This document shows, one piece after another, positions 34,201 to 41,852 of a DNA stretch of 64,000 bases; positions within the stretch are counted from its first letter, which is position 1; every line of letters starts with the position of its first letter. A program made the position numbers and the translations under genes. The stretch is from contig JAKZAP010000007.1 of assembly GCA_023053575.1 (NCBI GenBank), positions 10,553,008-10,617,007 on the forward strand, written 5' to 3'. The notes beneath the pieces are model-generated. The model was not told the origin of the DNA, made no database searches, and saw only the letters and a list, made by a program, of their open reading frames with translations. Source of the DNA: Branchinecta lynchi. Its lineage: Eukaryota > Arthropoda > Branchiopoda > Anostraca > Branchinectidae.

Positions 34201-34880
34201 AGTTAAACTTTAAACGAGTTCTTCTTGCTCTTATTGGGTACGAATGTGCTGTTACCTACTTAGTACTACTTATCTAATATGACCTTGCATGTAAACATGG
34301 AATCCGTTTGTATTTATATGCAGGGTGGACTATTATAAATCTTAAGTATAGTTGACTTGTTTGCCATTGACTCCCAACGAATCTGAAAATTAGTTCCATT
34401 GTGAGCACTCCCCATCAGTGGGACCAAGATGGTCGAAATAGATCCGCATCACAAACAAAACGCGGGTACTCTGCTGTGGGAGTTCAAGAGGAATGGCGGG
34501 AGAACGCCTTAATTTGAAAGCCTTTTAAATATTTGGCATGCAAATGCAAGGGCGAACAGAAGCTTGACGCGCAAGCAGATTATTAGTTCAGTCGTCCTCG
34601 TCAGAAGTCATAGGGATATGGCTAACTTTTCCTTCATTTCTAGGCATTCATGCGGCAGTACAAGACGCAAAACATAGATGTCGACAGCGCTGGCTCTCCG
34701 TGCAAAGAAAGGATGCTAACGGTTTTGGCTGAGCTTCAAACTTCGACGCTAGGTGTCTTTGTTGTGGGATTAGAGTGTGTAACAGTAAACGGGACTGAAG
34801 AGATTGAGACACAACTTTGCAGCAGGGGCTTCGATGATGTATTTCCTGTGATACAAGATTTCTATAACAAAAGGCATTAA
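16076..34880 (+). CDS. RWDD3: RWDD3 (RSUME), RWD-domain sumoylation enhancer; complete, six coding exons
   Basis: Exons 16076-16090, 20223-20298, 21749-21861, 22216-22384, 30726-30898, 34644-34880; phases 0, 1, 0, 1, 0 agree at every junction. Total 783 nt, 260 residues, close to the ~267 of human RWDD3. The N-terminal RWD domain has EELTVLAAIYC and the YPxxxP signature (TYPKSAP). The C-terminal half matches the RWDD2/RWDD3/Prp3 C-terminal domain: IHIDHMRNRTVYCKNLTRLA, then NIDVDSAGSPCKERML, close to human [14 protein letters not shown]. In vertebrates RSUME binds the SUMO E2 UBC9, raises SUMO conjugation and stabilises HIF1A and I-kappa-B. Introns are long and repeat-filled. The 5' end interlocks with MED26; the 3' end converges on the SLC7 gene. 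Confidence 0.9.
16145..16228 (-). CDS. MED26: MED26 coding exon 1: start of TND domain
   Basis: ATG at 16228-16226 opens MVVAQSLMQRNIIELRDRLL and the exon ends QALDSDNN before donor GTAAGG (16144-16139), phase 0. The RDRLLQALD block matches the first helix of MED26. A second in-frame ATG (16207) could be the start instead. Lies within RWDD3 intron 1, only 54 bp from RWDD3 coding exon 1 on the other strand. Confidence 0.85.
16229..16470. promoter_or_regulatory. Candidate MED26 promoter / shared regulatory region
   Basis: CpG-rich stretch directly upstream of the MED26 start codon on the minus strand. It contains ATGGCGG (YY1-like core, about 16265), GTCGGCGGAGGCCGC (about 16331) and an ATTGG reverse CCAAT box (about 16385). 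No TATA box is evident. RWDD3 transcripts are spliced across it, so it is also RWDD3 intron 1. Confidence 0.4.
16471..17679. other. RWDD3 intron 1 stretch without recognised features
   Basis: Only low-complexity runs are seen: a T run near 17010-17023 followed by a G run, and A-rich sequence near 17090-17117. No exon candidate. Confidence 0.5.
17680..18470 (+). repeat. Diverged tandem repeat, unit roughly 200 bp
   Basis: The ordered motifs GTTACACCAAAAT, CATATATGTCC or CATACATGTCC, GGGCCCAGTTACCC-like and a G-rich segment recur about every 200 bp, beginning near 17680 and 17911 with weaker copies to about 18450. Divergence is considerable, so unit edges are approximate. Confidence 0.6.
18706..19020. 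mobile_element. MITE family T, copy 1 (GGTTGCCACA termini)
   Basis: Begins GGTTGCCACA and ends TGTGGCAACC, an exact 10-bp inverted terminus. The interior shares blocks with 42928-43216 (GTCGTTTTTGCAGCAGT versus GTCGTTTTTACAGCAGT; AAAAGTCACTCTCTAAATT-like), so both are copies of one non-autonomous element. Confidence 0.8.
19040..19385 (+). repeat. Interspersed repeat R, uninterrupted copy
   Basis: Shares almost its whole length with 37578-38360: CACATTCAGTCACA, TTTGGTTCGTTAATTTGGTT, AACGAAGAAATTCAAGA, GACTCTGGTCTGTAATTGG, GATGGATTTTTCCATCTCG and CCGTAAGACGG. This copy lacks the 447-bp insertion present at 37732-38178, so it serves as an empty site. Confidence 0.85.
20223..20298 (+). CDS. RWDD3: RWDD3 coding exon 2
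   Basis: Acceptor CTTTCTTTCTAG precedes GTC GCA GAG GAG; donor GTAAAG follows 20298. 76 nt, phase 0 in and phase 1 out. Encodes VAEELTVLAAIYCQEGEF and AIPQYQ, the first helix and strand of the RWD domain. Confidence 0.85.
20576..20931. mobile_element. AGTTGCG-family MITE, copy 1
   Basis: Termini AGTTGCGTTTTTGC and GCAAAAACGCAACT are inverted copies. The interior is full of palindromic GATACCATGGTATC-like blocks and repeated GCAAAAACG. Flanks are ATT and AAT, so a clean 3-bp target duplication is not seen here, unlike the copies at 37732 and 47336. Confidence 0.8.
20938..21217. mobile_element. Family Z foldback element, copy 1
   Basis: Contains the family Z blocks TTATGCATAAGAAGCATTGCC, AGATAACATTCCAAGTGTTG and TCTGTTGAAACCGCACATCC, and ends TTGTGACAG. 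The left arm is decayed, so the inverted structure is only partly preserved. Confidence 0.65.
21749..21861 (+). CDS. RWDD3: RWDD3 coding exon 3
   Basis: 113 nt, phase 1 in and 0 out; donor GTATGT. Encodes NRLDGVVIVIQPRSAGVRM, then CDATYPKSAPSVSVQ, with the YPxxxP signature of RWD domains. A CAG at 21730-21732 (TATTGCAG) is a stronger-looking acceptor, but using it would break the frame with exon 2. The TTCGACAG at 21748 keeps phase. Confidence 0.8.
22129..22147 (+). repeat. Poly-C tract, 19 C
   Basis: Long C run in the intron, 68 bp before RWDD3 coding exon 4. Confidence 0.9.
22216..22384 (+). CDS. RWDD3: RWDD3 coding exon 4
   Basis: Acceptor CTTTTGCAG precedes GCA GAG TCG; donor GTATGT. 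169 nt, phase 0 in and 1 out. Encodes AESLKKSDEYHVKTVTAERA, then GQPMILELCSLVLENVERL, which aligns to the helical end of the RWD domain (human [22 protein letters not shown] region). Confidence 0.88.
22411..23533 (+). mobile_element. Family X element, full-length copy
   Basis: Left end AAGACCAAAGGTTTCGATGG, right end CTCCACTTACGTTTTGGGAT followed by CCCAAA. Between them are about five ~137-bp subrepeats marked by TTCAGCATGTCTTCTTACCCC-like and GCCGGATTCCGGGCGAACTA-like blocks. Then come ACAGACGGACAGACGGACAA and CTTTTGCGATGTCATTGGTA. It starts 26 bp after RWDD3 coding exon 4. No coding capacity. Confidence 0.85.
23555..24050. mobile_element. Compound or rearranged GAGCGTG-family foldback
   Basis: Contains both arm types of the elements at 37153 and 52099 (GTGGTCCACCCTACTTACCG, CTACTACGCTGACCGTTCCA, GGTAAGTAGGGTTGAACACG). 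A second inverted piece follows (GTAGTTACCAAGCTTGCTAC, GAAGGGTGGAACA). It looks like one element with a second, inverted copy joined to it. Confidence 0.65.
25074..25110 (+). repeat. Boundary motif of minisatellite family, locus 1
   Basis: CGAGGGGTTGCTCACTCTCC, then GCCACCGGTGTACACC, directly left of a GC-rich array. The same motif borders arrays near 29530, 38450 and 42075. Confidence 0.75.
25111..25420 (+). repeat. GC-rich minisatellite, GGCACC/GGCACG hexamer array
   Basis: About 310 bp built from GGCACC and GGCACG hexamers with CGCGGCACC variants. All frames stay open for long runs on both strands (repetitive Arg/Cys/Pro/Ala or Arg/His/Gly/Thr peptides), which reflects base composition and not a gene. 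Lies in RWDD3 intron 4. Confidence 0.95.
25640..26215. repeat. TATCGAT-rich palindromic array
   Basis: Dense ATCGATAT / CGATATCGAT palindromes, near 25642-25765, 25940-26005 and 26148-26210. They alternate with a ~240-bp unit (GGATCATTTCAAACTCAG at 25808 versus GGATCATCTCGAACTCCG at 26028). A third copy begins at 27895. Confidence 0.85.
26070..27056 (+). repeat. 987-bp duplicated segment, copy A
   Basis: Identical to 27895-28881 except for about three substitutions that I can see. Offset 1825 bp. It includes part of the TATCGAT array and decayed family Y sequence (TTGGCAGGCATATTTAACTTGG). Small ORFs inside are duplicated with it and have no recognisable product. Confidence 0.95.
27057..27894 (-). 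repeat. Family Y-related spacer between the duplicated segments
   Basis: Contains family Y phrases GGCGATGAAACTTGGCAGG, GGGGGGAGTGGGTGGATGGG and TTTTGAACGGGTGATCGGAT, with a 15-16 G run near 27339. No copy of this spacer flanks the outer sides of the duplication. Confidence 0.7.
27895..28881 (+). repeat. 987-bp duplicated segment, copy A'
   Basis: Second copy of 26070-27056. Its left edge TACACATTGCTCC and right edge GGTTGCAT match the first copy exactly; unique sequence follows on each side. Confidence 0.95.
28882..29160 (+). repeat. Family Y right-end fragment
   Basis: Contains GATCCCCATGAGCCCATAG and ends with AAGTACCATATGAGCTGCTAGCTCTTG, the recurring right end of family Y (compare 33630-33656, 62255-62285). 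Confidence 0.7.
29270..29560 (-). repeat. GC-rich minisatellite with boundary motif, locus 2
   Basis: 29270-29511 is a GGCACC/GGCACG/GGCTCGG array like 25111-25420. It is followed by CACTTGGTGTACATCG and GGGAGTGAGCAACCCCTCG (29511-29553), the boundary motif in reverse orientation. Confidence 0.9.
29770..30215 (+). repeat. Family S repeat, copy 2, with internal 129-bp tandem duplication
   Basis: CGATTCACTAGTTTCCAT occurs at 29856 and again at 29985, followed each time by ATGCTCCCGACGAGTGTTCG and GATGCGTAAAATCGG. The block ends with the family S AAAACAGCCAAATCCGTG and TGCGAGGTGCGCC pieces. The stretch 30216-30725 shows nothing further. Confidence 0.85.
30726..30898 (+). CDS. RWDD3: RWDD3 coding exon 5: first part of Prp3-C/RWDD2-like domain
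   Basis: Acceptor CTATCTTACAG, donor GTAGGG, 173 nt, phase 1 in and 0 out. Encodes PSKVPTVMVIHIDHMRNRTV, then YCKNLTRLANENSARLLCLF and FIFLVAVGDNEDVK. Aligns to human RWDD3 [20 protein letters not shown] and the following hydrophobic strand and GDRNNLKE. Confidence 0.92.
30970..31456. mobile_element. MITE family W, copy 1, carrying a 63-bp insertion
   Basis: Left end GCGTATTCTCGCCGTTCCCC then GAGGACTCC; right end GGAGTCCTCGGGAACGGCGA then GAATATG, inverted. The interior matches 43321-44583 (GAATGCTTCCAAAATG; CACCAGCAAA; GAATCTGAAAG). At 31251-31313 an extra 63 bp is present. Confidence 0.88.
31251..31313. repeat. 63-bp insertion in the W element, flanked by AGTCCTT
   Basis: Starts GAGCCCAAGTTGACTTTGAA and ends GGATACGTCAGCTACGA. 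AGTCCTT flanks it on both sides (31244-31250, 31314-31320) but occurs once in the other W copy (43591-43602 region), so it is a target-site duplication. It resembles one arm of the 14728 foldback element with its flank. Confidence 0.75.
32023..33656 (+). mobile_element. Family Y element, full-length, with about five 280-bp subrepeats
   Basis: Left end ATGGCACTTGCCCTTCGGCC then AAGTGCCATAT, a perfect 8-bp hairpin. Next come GTCGGTCTGTC repeats, then tandem units of about 280 bp (AGCCGATTCGG-like marker at 32491, 32771, 33052, 33331, 33610). The right end is CAAGTGCCATATGAGCTCGT then AGCTCTTG. No terminal inverted repeat and no coding capacity. It lies in RWDD3 intron 5. Confidence 0.9.
34370..34517. 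repeat. Family W right-end fragment
   Basis: Contains GAATCTGAAAATTAG, GAGCACTCCCC, ACAAACAAAACGCGGGTACTC and GGAATGGCGGGAGAACGCCTTAA, a decayed right half of W. Ends 126 bp before RWDD3 coding exon 6. Confidence 0.65.
34644..34880 (+). CDS. RWDD3: RWDD3 terminal coding exon 6
   Basis: Acceptor TTCATTTCTAG precedes GCA TTC ATG CGG; reads to TAA at 34878-34880, 237 nt, phase 0 in. Encodes AFMRQYKTQNIDVDSAGSPC, KERMLTVLAEL, and ends FPVIQDFYNKRH. Corresponds to the human segment [20 protein letters not shown] to the C-terminus, with the same length of tail. No AATAAA was noticed nearby. Confidence 0.92.
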   Translation, partial: AFMRQYKTQNIDVDSAGSPCKERMLTVLAELQTSTLGVFVVGLECVTVNGTEEIETQLCSRGFDDVFPVIQDFYNKRH

Positions 34881-36686
34881 AGTAACTGAAAAGTGAAAGC
34901 TCCACCTTGACGATTGTCATTACGATCACCAACGAGTAGCCTAAAGTTTCTGGTGACCTCCGGCTGGCATGCCTTTCATCGGCTGACACAATAGCTGCGT
35001 TCTTTACCGCCGAAGTACTTCCTAGTGGTCCCTACAAGGCGTTTTTGCATCCAGTGGTGTGGTGACTACTCCTTGGTGTTACAAACCGTTTTACGCCACC
35101 GTACGGACCAATCAGAACCTGGCCAGGAGGCAGATTCTAAGGAGAAGCAAGGGGGGGATGGTGGGACCAAAAAACTACTCATGCGGGGAACACCAGACAG
35201 TAAACACGAAACTAGGAATGTGCCTAATATCTACCTACCGTCTAAATGTCGTAGTCACAGGGGACACACATTTAAGCCTGTCTCCACCTTGTGCTAGTTG
35301 AGTTTTTGAAAAGGAGTTGCTGATCCCAGGATCAGCTTTATCAGAGTTGTATAATTAATGCTGAATCGATCGAAAACTCAGTACGATTGTTCCCAATTGT
35401 TTACGGTATGCACAGAAGAAGTCTTTGTGTGTGGACGTGTGGTACAATGTATTACAAAGTGACTACACACTAGGGGGACATTTTTGCGTGAATAGCTGCT
35501 GTTGAGCTCTAAAGAAGTTTCCATCCACACGAAAATTTCACTGGAGGCTGACATCCACACGACGACAGGTTCAGACGAAAATGACTCCTTCCTCTACTCG
35601 CTCAACAGAGCTCGAGGGGCGTCGTTGGACGGGAGACATCCATTCAGCTGGACGATGACGACAACAGTCGAGCTTTTCCCTCGCGATAACACTCATCGTT
35701 ATGATAAGACGTCACATACAACGGAATCATCCACTCCAAAATGTCCCATATGTCGTGATCTAATTGGGAACATCATATCACAGAGGCTTCTCCCAGAAGA
35801 ACTGCGATTCCCGGGTACGGAAGGCTGGTAGGGGATGCGCTACGCAGGAGTATGTGCGAAGGGTGCTGACTTTTCAGGGATTAGTCTGCAATGTTTGTTA
35901 ATCACGAAAATAGGGACAACGGAAGAGTTGACTAGCCTCGCTTACGACTGACCAGGTCGTGCTCTCGATCGTGAGAATAGTAAACCCGAAAACGCACTAG
36001 GGTTTACATGGGCAAACGTTCGCCCGTCAAACACTAAGAGGCTGGTCATACTAGCATTTTTCTGTGTAAAATTCAGTGCCAAAGTGTCCACACTGGATCC
36101 AAGAAAAAGCAACATTTCGGTTTTGCTGAATTCAAAAAACAGAAAAACAAGATATGTCATGACTCCGAATATTTCTGTTTAAATTCAGAAAGTCAATTAT
36201 AACGAAACAGATTATCTGATAATGACGAAGTAAAATGAATTGGTATTTTTTGGTGCAGATGACTGAAAAAGAAGTGTAAAAAGTTATTTTTGCAAAAAAA
36301 AAAACGAAAGACATTTTTTCAAGAGAAAAACAAAAATGTATCTTTTTTCAGAAACAATTTTGGGTATCACAATCCTGAGAAACCCAATAAAATGACACAA
36401 GTTCACATTGGTCAAAGATAGTTGCAAAACAGGCCAAGTTTCGGTTTTATGCCCCTCATTTCAGTCTGTTGATTGTCCCCAGAGAACCATATCCTAGTGG
36501 GCTATTATAAGAACTCCTTGCATAAAATATAGAATTCTAAGAATCCAATCACTCACCTTCTTTTTCAAAATAGCTGCGTTCATATCGTTCATCTCTTTTG
36601 CGAACTCTTAAAACGCGTTTTCGTATTCAACGGTGACTGCTCCCCGATCTTATAACCCGTTTTCCGACCAACCCATGTCTGGTTAT
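34881..36686. other. RWDD3 3' UTR and intergenic sequence without recognised features
   Basis: I see no repeat family and no convincing exon. A 109-codon ORF at 35502-35831 carries a KCPICRDLIG stretch but has no other support. 36160-36350 is A/T-rich. Confidence 0.5.
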
Positions 36687-36917
36687 GGTGGGTTTACACA
36701 CTGCGTAAAATCCGAGCGTATTTTGAAATCCAAGCTTATTTTACGCACGTTTTGAGCTTGAAAAGATTTCTAGCAATACGGACGTATTTAGATACAAAAC
36801 GGACTGATTTCTCAACTACGTCCGTATTGCTAGAAATGTTGTCAAGCTCAAAGCGTGCGTAACATACGCTCGGATTCCAAAATACGCTCGGATTTTACGC
36901 AGTGTGTAAATGGACCA
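36687..36917. mobile_element. Foldback MITE with TTA target duplication
   Basis: Arms of about 100 bp: GGTTTACACACTGCGTAAAA then TCCGAGCGTATTTTG, matched in inverse by CAAAATACGCTCGGATTTTA then CGCAGTGTGTAAATGG. Outer ends TGGT and ACCA. TTA at 36684-36686 and 36918-36920 is a 3-bp target duplication of the TWA type used by PIF/Harbinger elements. Confidence 0.85.
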
Positions 36918-37152
36918 TTAGTCCTCACTGGTACGGATTAACCAGATCCTGCTCGGGAGGCTGACTAACTCTCCTTGCCGGTGCAAAATCGCTGTTTACC
37001 TAGCGGAAGAGCCAGAAGCGGCACCACATAGCTGTTCCCAACGGTCGCCGTGATTGGTTGACACAGGATTTGAGTTGTTGTGTTAAAGTCGTTAGGAGAC
37101 GTTTTCTCATTCTTCCTGAGGATCACTGGCGTGTTTTGGACTTGGTCATATA

Positions 37153-37447
37153 GAGCGTGTTCCACCCTTCTAACAATAGTTACTATTAGTTACTATTTCG
37201 GTTCCATCCTCACGAAAAGTTACTACGCTGACCGTTCCAACCTTGTCGGAATAGTAACTAATAGTTACTATTTGCTTACCATGCTCGGGAGCGTAGTAAC
37301 TACCATCTCTGTAACGTGATTGGTCGGATTCACCCCTGGCGTGAAATCCTGCTGGAAAAAAGAAAAATCGTTCCAGCCTTGACGGCAAAAAGCCAGAATT
37401 CGTGACGTCATGCGTCGTAACTAAGGTAAGTAGGGTGGAACACGCTC
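37153..37447. mobile_element. GAGCGTG-family MITE, copy with ATA target duplication
   Basis: Ends GAGCGTGTTCCACCCT and AGGGTGGAACACGCTC, an exact 16-bp inverted terminus; flanked by ATA on both sides (37150-37152, 37448-37450). The interior shares TTACTACGCTGACCGTTCCA and TCTGTAACGTGATTGGTCGG with 52099-52397. Confidence 0.9.
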
Positions 37448-37577
37448 ATAGAGTATTGCCGACGTCACCGGTAAGACCAAAAACGCGCAACAGGGCAAGA
37501 ACCGGACACGGGCGAGGCACAACCAGAGGCTGTCCGGAGTGCAGCGAACGCAGCTAATTAATAAATATACACTACCC

Positions 37578-38360
37578 CGGCCACATTCAGTCACATCTGC
37601 GCGTTATTTGGTTCGTTAATTTGGTTACTACCCACTCTTACGTCTCATCCTGGTCACACCTGGAACGAAGAATTTCAAGACATATTACCACCATCATCAC
37701 TCAAAGGTAAACATAACTGACTAAAGTCAGTAGTTGCGTTTTTGTTCGACTTTTTGTGGTCCTAAGCACTGTTTGACAATTTCCCGTTTTTGTCAAAAAG
37801 GCAAACGCCGACTTTCGCCTTTTCCCTCGGCTTTTTGCAAAAAGGCAAACTTGGTAGGTGACCAAGTTACGCTCTCCTTTTGGCTTTTTGCCTCGCTACT
37901 TTATCCAGTATATCCCAAAATCAAATAAAAGAAGAATTTAATTCAAAGTGAAAGTCAGTTTTTCGATACTGTTCGGATTTTAAAGATGAGAAATTTGAAG
38001 TGCAGGTAAAATACAAACAAAATCGCATTTGTCAAAATAGCGTTTTCATCCGAGAAAAGTGAAAAGTCCTTAGTAGTAACGGGAACTGGCAAAAACGCGA
38101 GAATGTTAAAAAAATCCTGAAAACGATAGAAAGCCAAAGCTGAAAAGGGAAAGGCAAAAGCCGAACAAAAACGCAACTAGTGACTCTGGTCTTTGATTGG
38201 TCCAAACACTTAGAAAATGCGTTTCAAAATGGCGGAGATGGATTTTTCCATCTCGGCTATCCTGCGTTTTCTGCTTCTTTTCTTCCCAATTTCGACCGTA
38301 AGACGGTCTTTTACCGGCGTTATTACCAGGTGTGACTATAGTGAGGCCTGGGCATACGGC
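37578..38360 (+). repeat. Interspersed repeat R, copy interrupted by a MITE
   Basis: Same family as 19040-19385. It is split after CTAAAGTCAGT at 37731 and resumes at 38179 with AGTGACTCTGGTC. Confidence 0.88.
37732..38178. mobile_element. AGTTGCG-family MITE with AGT target duplication
   Basis: Ends AGTTGCGTTTTTGTTCG and CGAACAAAAACGCAACT. AGT occurs on both sides (37729-37731 and 38179-38181). Comparison with the unsplit repeat at 19040-19385 (ATCAGCGACTCTGG) shows an exact insertion with a 3-bp duplication. Confidence 0.92.
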
Positions 38361-38437
38361 ATGACTAGTGTCCGTAAGAACTTCGTGCATACGAGAACCG
38401 GCGTTACCGACAAGTTGGCTACGAGAGACAGTCTTAT

Positions 38438-38668
38438 CGAGGGGCTGCCCACTCTCCGCCACTTGGTGTACACCATGTTGCGCCACCCATCCGCCACGCG
38501 CGCCACTCATCCGGCACGCGCGCCACTCATCCGCCACCCATCCGCCACGCGCGCCACTCATCCGCCACCCATCCGCCACGCGCGCCACTCATCCGCCACC
38601 CATCCGCCACGCGCGCCACTCATCCGCCACCCATCCGCCACGCGCGCCACTCATCCGCCACCCACCTG
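38438..38668 (+). repeat. 31-bp minisatellite with boundary motif, locus 3
   Basis: Boundary CGAGGGGCTGCCCACTCTCC then GCCACTTGGTGTACACC (38438-38474). The array has the 31-bp unit CCACCCATCCGCCACGCGCG plus CCACTCATCCG, about six copies to 38668. Long ORFs on both strands here are composition artefacts. Confidence 0.92.
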
Positions 38669-39137
38669 CCTCTTGCTAAAAAATAGCTATTTTCGATCTA
38701 GCGATCATTTTTACCTACCGAATTCTCGCCCTCTAGCGAATTCTCGCCATCTAGCGATGACAAGCAGTGCAACGGGAATCAAGAAGAAGTTGCATCTTGG
38801 TCTTGTGTAAATAATAAAATATTTTTCGTTAATTATCCTTTTAACTCTTCTTTTGTTTTATTTGTATTTCTGTAGACATCATATACCATATATGGTGTAG
38901 CCTAAGCTACAGCTATTCCAAGAATCTTTAATTTCATAGCATAATATTTGTCTTGGCTAGCCCTACAATTTGTGACCCATTGTTACTCGGGAGTCGGAAG
39001 TTTGTGAAGATATCCCTATTATCGCAAATAATATTAGTAAATTTGCAAATTTTAGCGCGATTAACATCGAACTGTTGAAACGTAGCGACTTTTGCCTAGT
39101 CCGCAAATCCGAGAACGATTCACCCGTACCTATACGA

Positions 39138-40925
39138 ACAAGAGCTGTAAGCTCATATGGCACTTGCAAGCATACGCAGTATGTAATAGTAACAGCTAAA
39201 ATTCTTGCTGTGTTGAGGAACAGACGGTTATGGACCTTTAGGATTCATGTAAATGTATGGTTTAGTAAAAATATGCCATGCAATTCGCGGTCACAATGCG
39301 CAGTTTAAGCGGGCTACGAATCCGTTTTGTAAGCCAATGCACTGGTACACAAATGACCATGGGCCTTTGGCTCACGAAAGCACATCATTCGCTCGAAAGT
39401 ATTATTTGTTTTGCATTTTCAGGCTGAGATTCGCAATTTAAGGGGCTCGAACTGAACTTGGAAGCAAACTACTTAGGGCACAGACGATCATGGGCCCTTG
39501 GGGATCCTACAAATGTTTAGTTTCTTAAAAATGTTTTTTCAAATTTGCGGTAACATTGGTGCTTTAAATATGCTGGAAAGTCATTTGTAAAAATTATCAC
39601 TGGCCCTTGGGAATCGGGAAATGGATCTTTTGGTCAAAAGTATTTTTCACTTTGCAGTTACGCACTTTAAGGGGGCTAAAATTCATATACTTGAAGTACA
39701 AATGATCATGGCAGTTGGGGGGGTTATGAACGTATTCATGAGATCAGAAACACGTCCTTTAGTCAACTGTCAAGTTCCTTCGGATCCGACCAACCGTTCA
39801 AAAGTTATGCAGGAAATTCTGGTAGTCCGGATTCCAATCCCCATCGCTCCCCCGAAGATAGTTGGATCGAGGAACTGAGTGCTTCCAAGTCAACCTGATC
39901 GGGTCTCCAATCAGCCGAATTTCACCGTCCAAGTGCATTTGCATTTGCAACCTTCAATCGCAATCACTGGATTTCCGGAAAACCCCTTCCAAGACTCCCA
40001 CAGTGCGCCAATCCGGTCCATTTCTGTCAAAAATGTATTTACAACTTGTCCTTGTTCTAAGCCTGTTCCGAGGTTTCCGATCCCCCTCCAATCCCCCCCC
40101 CCCCCAGAGTTATCGGATCCGGTCCGGACACGAAATGTTACATCCGTGGCACCAGTTCTTTCCAACTGTCAAGTTTCGTTTGTGTCCGATGGCCCGTTCG
40201 AAGTTATGCTTGCCTCAAGATCTCGGATTACCCCCCCCCCCCCCCCTCCGATGGTTGGATCGGGGAAGTGACTTTTCTTAAGTCAATCTGGTCGGGTCCC
40301 TGATATGTCTGCCAAGTTCCATCGTCCTAGCACAAACTGGAAGTACCTTAACCCGTGATAACCGGAAATCCGGGACCCAGAATCCCCCCCCCCCCACAGT
40401 GCCGGATCCGATCTGGTTATGTCAACGATGTACCAAGGATATGTGCTTGCTCTTCCGAGAAAGTTTTATCCTGATCCCTCCTCTCTAAGCGTGTCAGTAT
40501 ATTTCCGGTACCCTCCCTCACACTCCCCCCACAGTCGTGTGATTTGGTCTGGACGTAAAATGGGACATGTGAGGTATGTGTTCTTTCTACATACCAAGTT
40601 TCATTCAGATCCGATCACCCGTTTGAAGGTTACGCAAGCCTCAGTATTCCGGATTCCCCCTCCTTTCACTCCCCCACGATGGTGGAATCGGGGAAGTGAC
40701 TATTTCCAAGTCAGTTTGGTGGGGCCCCTGATATGACTGACAAGTTTCAACAACCTAGCACATCTGGAAGTACCTTAACCCATGATAACCAGAATTCCGG
40801 AATCCAGCATCCCCCCCCCCCAGTGACCGGATACGATCCGTTTATGTCAACGATGTATCAAGGATATGTGCTTGTTCTTCCCACCAAGTTTCATCCCGAT
40901 CCCTCGAATCTAAGACGTGTGATGA
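39138..40925 (-). repeat. Family Y element, inverted, truncated at its left end
   Basis: Begins with the reverse of the Y right end (ACAAGAGCTGTAAGCTCATA then TGGCACTTGC). Y phrases follow in reverse order: TGATCATGGGCCCTTGGGGA-like near 39487, TTCGGATCCGACCAACCG, ACCAAGTTTCATCCCGATCC, with C runs near 40098, 40230 and 40385. The hairpin end is missing; the match stops near 40925. Confidence 0.8.
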
Positions 40926-41097
40926 TTTCGGCTCGGCAAGCTGGTGATTTGGCCTTTCGTAGGAACGATTCAGTGGCGGTTAGCTTGCAGCAGAGTATTA
41001 AAATTGGTGACTGGTGTGTTTTTTTGAAGAGCTAACGTTCATCAGTTCGGCCCTTAACACGTCTTAGAGGGTATTTTGGTCGGAAGAGTCAAAGCCA

Positions 41098-41456
41098 GGC
41101 TTCACCTTCCAGATTCCCAGACTTCCGGGGCTTCCACCCAACCCTTCCAGATTCTCATGATAATGATGACAACTAAGCGTGCTGTTCTTCAATATTTCCT
41201 AGATGTCCCCTTTACATTTCAAATATCTCTTGCATCCCAGTCAGAACTGTCAATCACTTTCCCTTTTCTTTCCCCATTTGCATATTTGTTGTGTCTCTCG
41301 AACGGTTACCTCTATGGCACCTTCCAGACATCCGGAATCTGGGGTGTCCAACACCCCGGACTTCCAGACGTTTTTGGCCTGGCTTCACCTTCCAGATCCG
41401 TCTCGAGGAAAAACGGCTGTCTGGATCCCGGAAGAAAAATCTGGAAGGTGAAGCCT
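41098..41456. mobile_element. Foldback element family U, copy 1
   Basis: Starts GGCTTCACCTTCCAGAT and ends ATCTGGAAGGTGAAGCC, exact inverses, 359 bp apart. Inside, CTTCCAGACGTTTTTGGCCT and GGCTTCACCTTCCAGATCCG repeat the terminal phrase. Similar decayed sequence lies at 51740-51860 and 52610-52790. Confidence 0.8.
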
Positions 41457-41583
41457 CCCCTTCACTGAGTTTGGGTCACTGAATGGCTCACGAGTACGTG
41501 AATATAATGAAATGGAACAAGAAATCTTCAGGGGGTCTTGCTTATCGCATTATATTTATTTTATGTAGTCTATGTAGTACAAA

Positions 41584-41608
41584 TAAATGAATGAATGAAT
41601 GAATGAAA
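41584..41608 (+). repeat. (AATG)n microsatellite
   Basis: AAATGAATGAATGAATGAAT tract. It could be the tail of a decayed LINE, but no LINE body is recognisable upstream. Confidence 0.75.
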
Positions 41609-41852
41609 TAATTGTCGGTGCCGACGTCTGATGTATATGCCAGTGGTTTCTGTTTATCACTCAGATGGATATGTAAAATCGACAGTGATAAATCAAGGTT
41701 ACTACAGCTCGTCTTTCTGTCGCTTGACGATACGATGAAGTTCAAATTTTTTCCTATAAAGTTTTTAGTTATTCCTTTGCTGCTGCAGGAAACCTAGTAA
41801 ACTCGACTAGCGTTTATAGTCGTGACCCGTTGAAAACTTGGGGTCTTTGCAA

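Noticed and set aside
35502..35831. 109-codon ORF with KCPICRDLIG, resembling the end of a RING finger
   Set aside because: Only one half of a zinc-binding pattern is present; no upstream exon with the other cysteines or histidine was found, and ORFs of this length are common by chance here.
38106..38810. ORFs of 160 and 197 codons over the 38.5-kb minisatellite, and 124 codons at 41.8 kb
   Set aside because: Same artefact: stop-poor tandem repeats, no homology outside the array, no splice context.
39862..40281. 139- and 130-codon ORFs
   Set aside because: They lie wholly within a family Y element, and similar ORFs in other Y copies are broken in different places.
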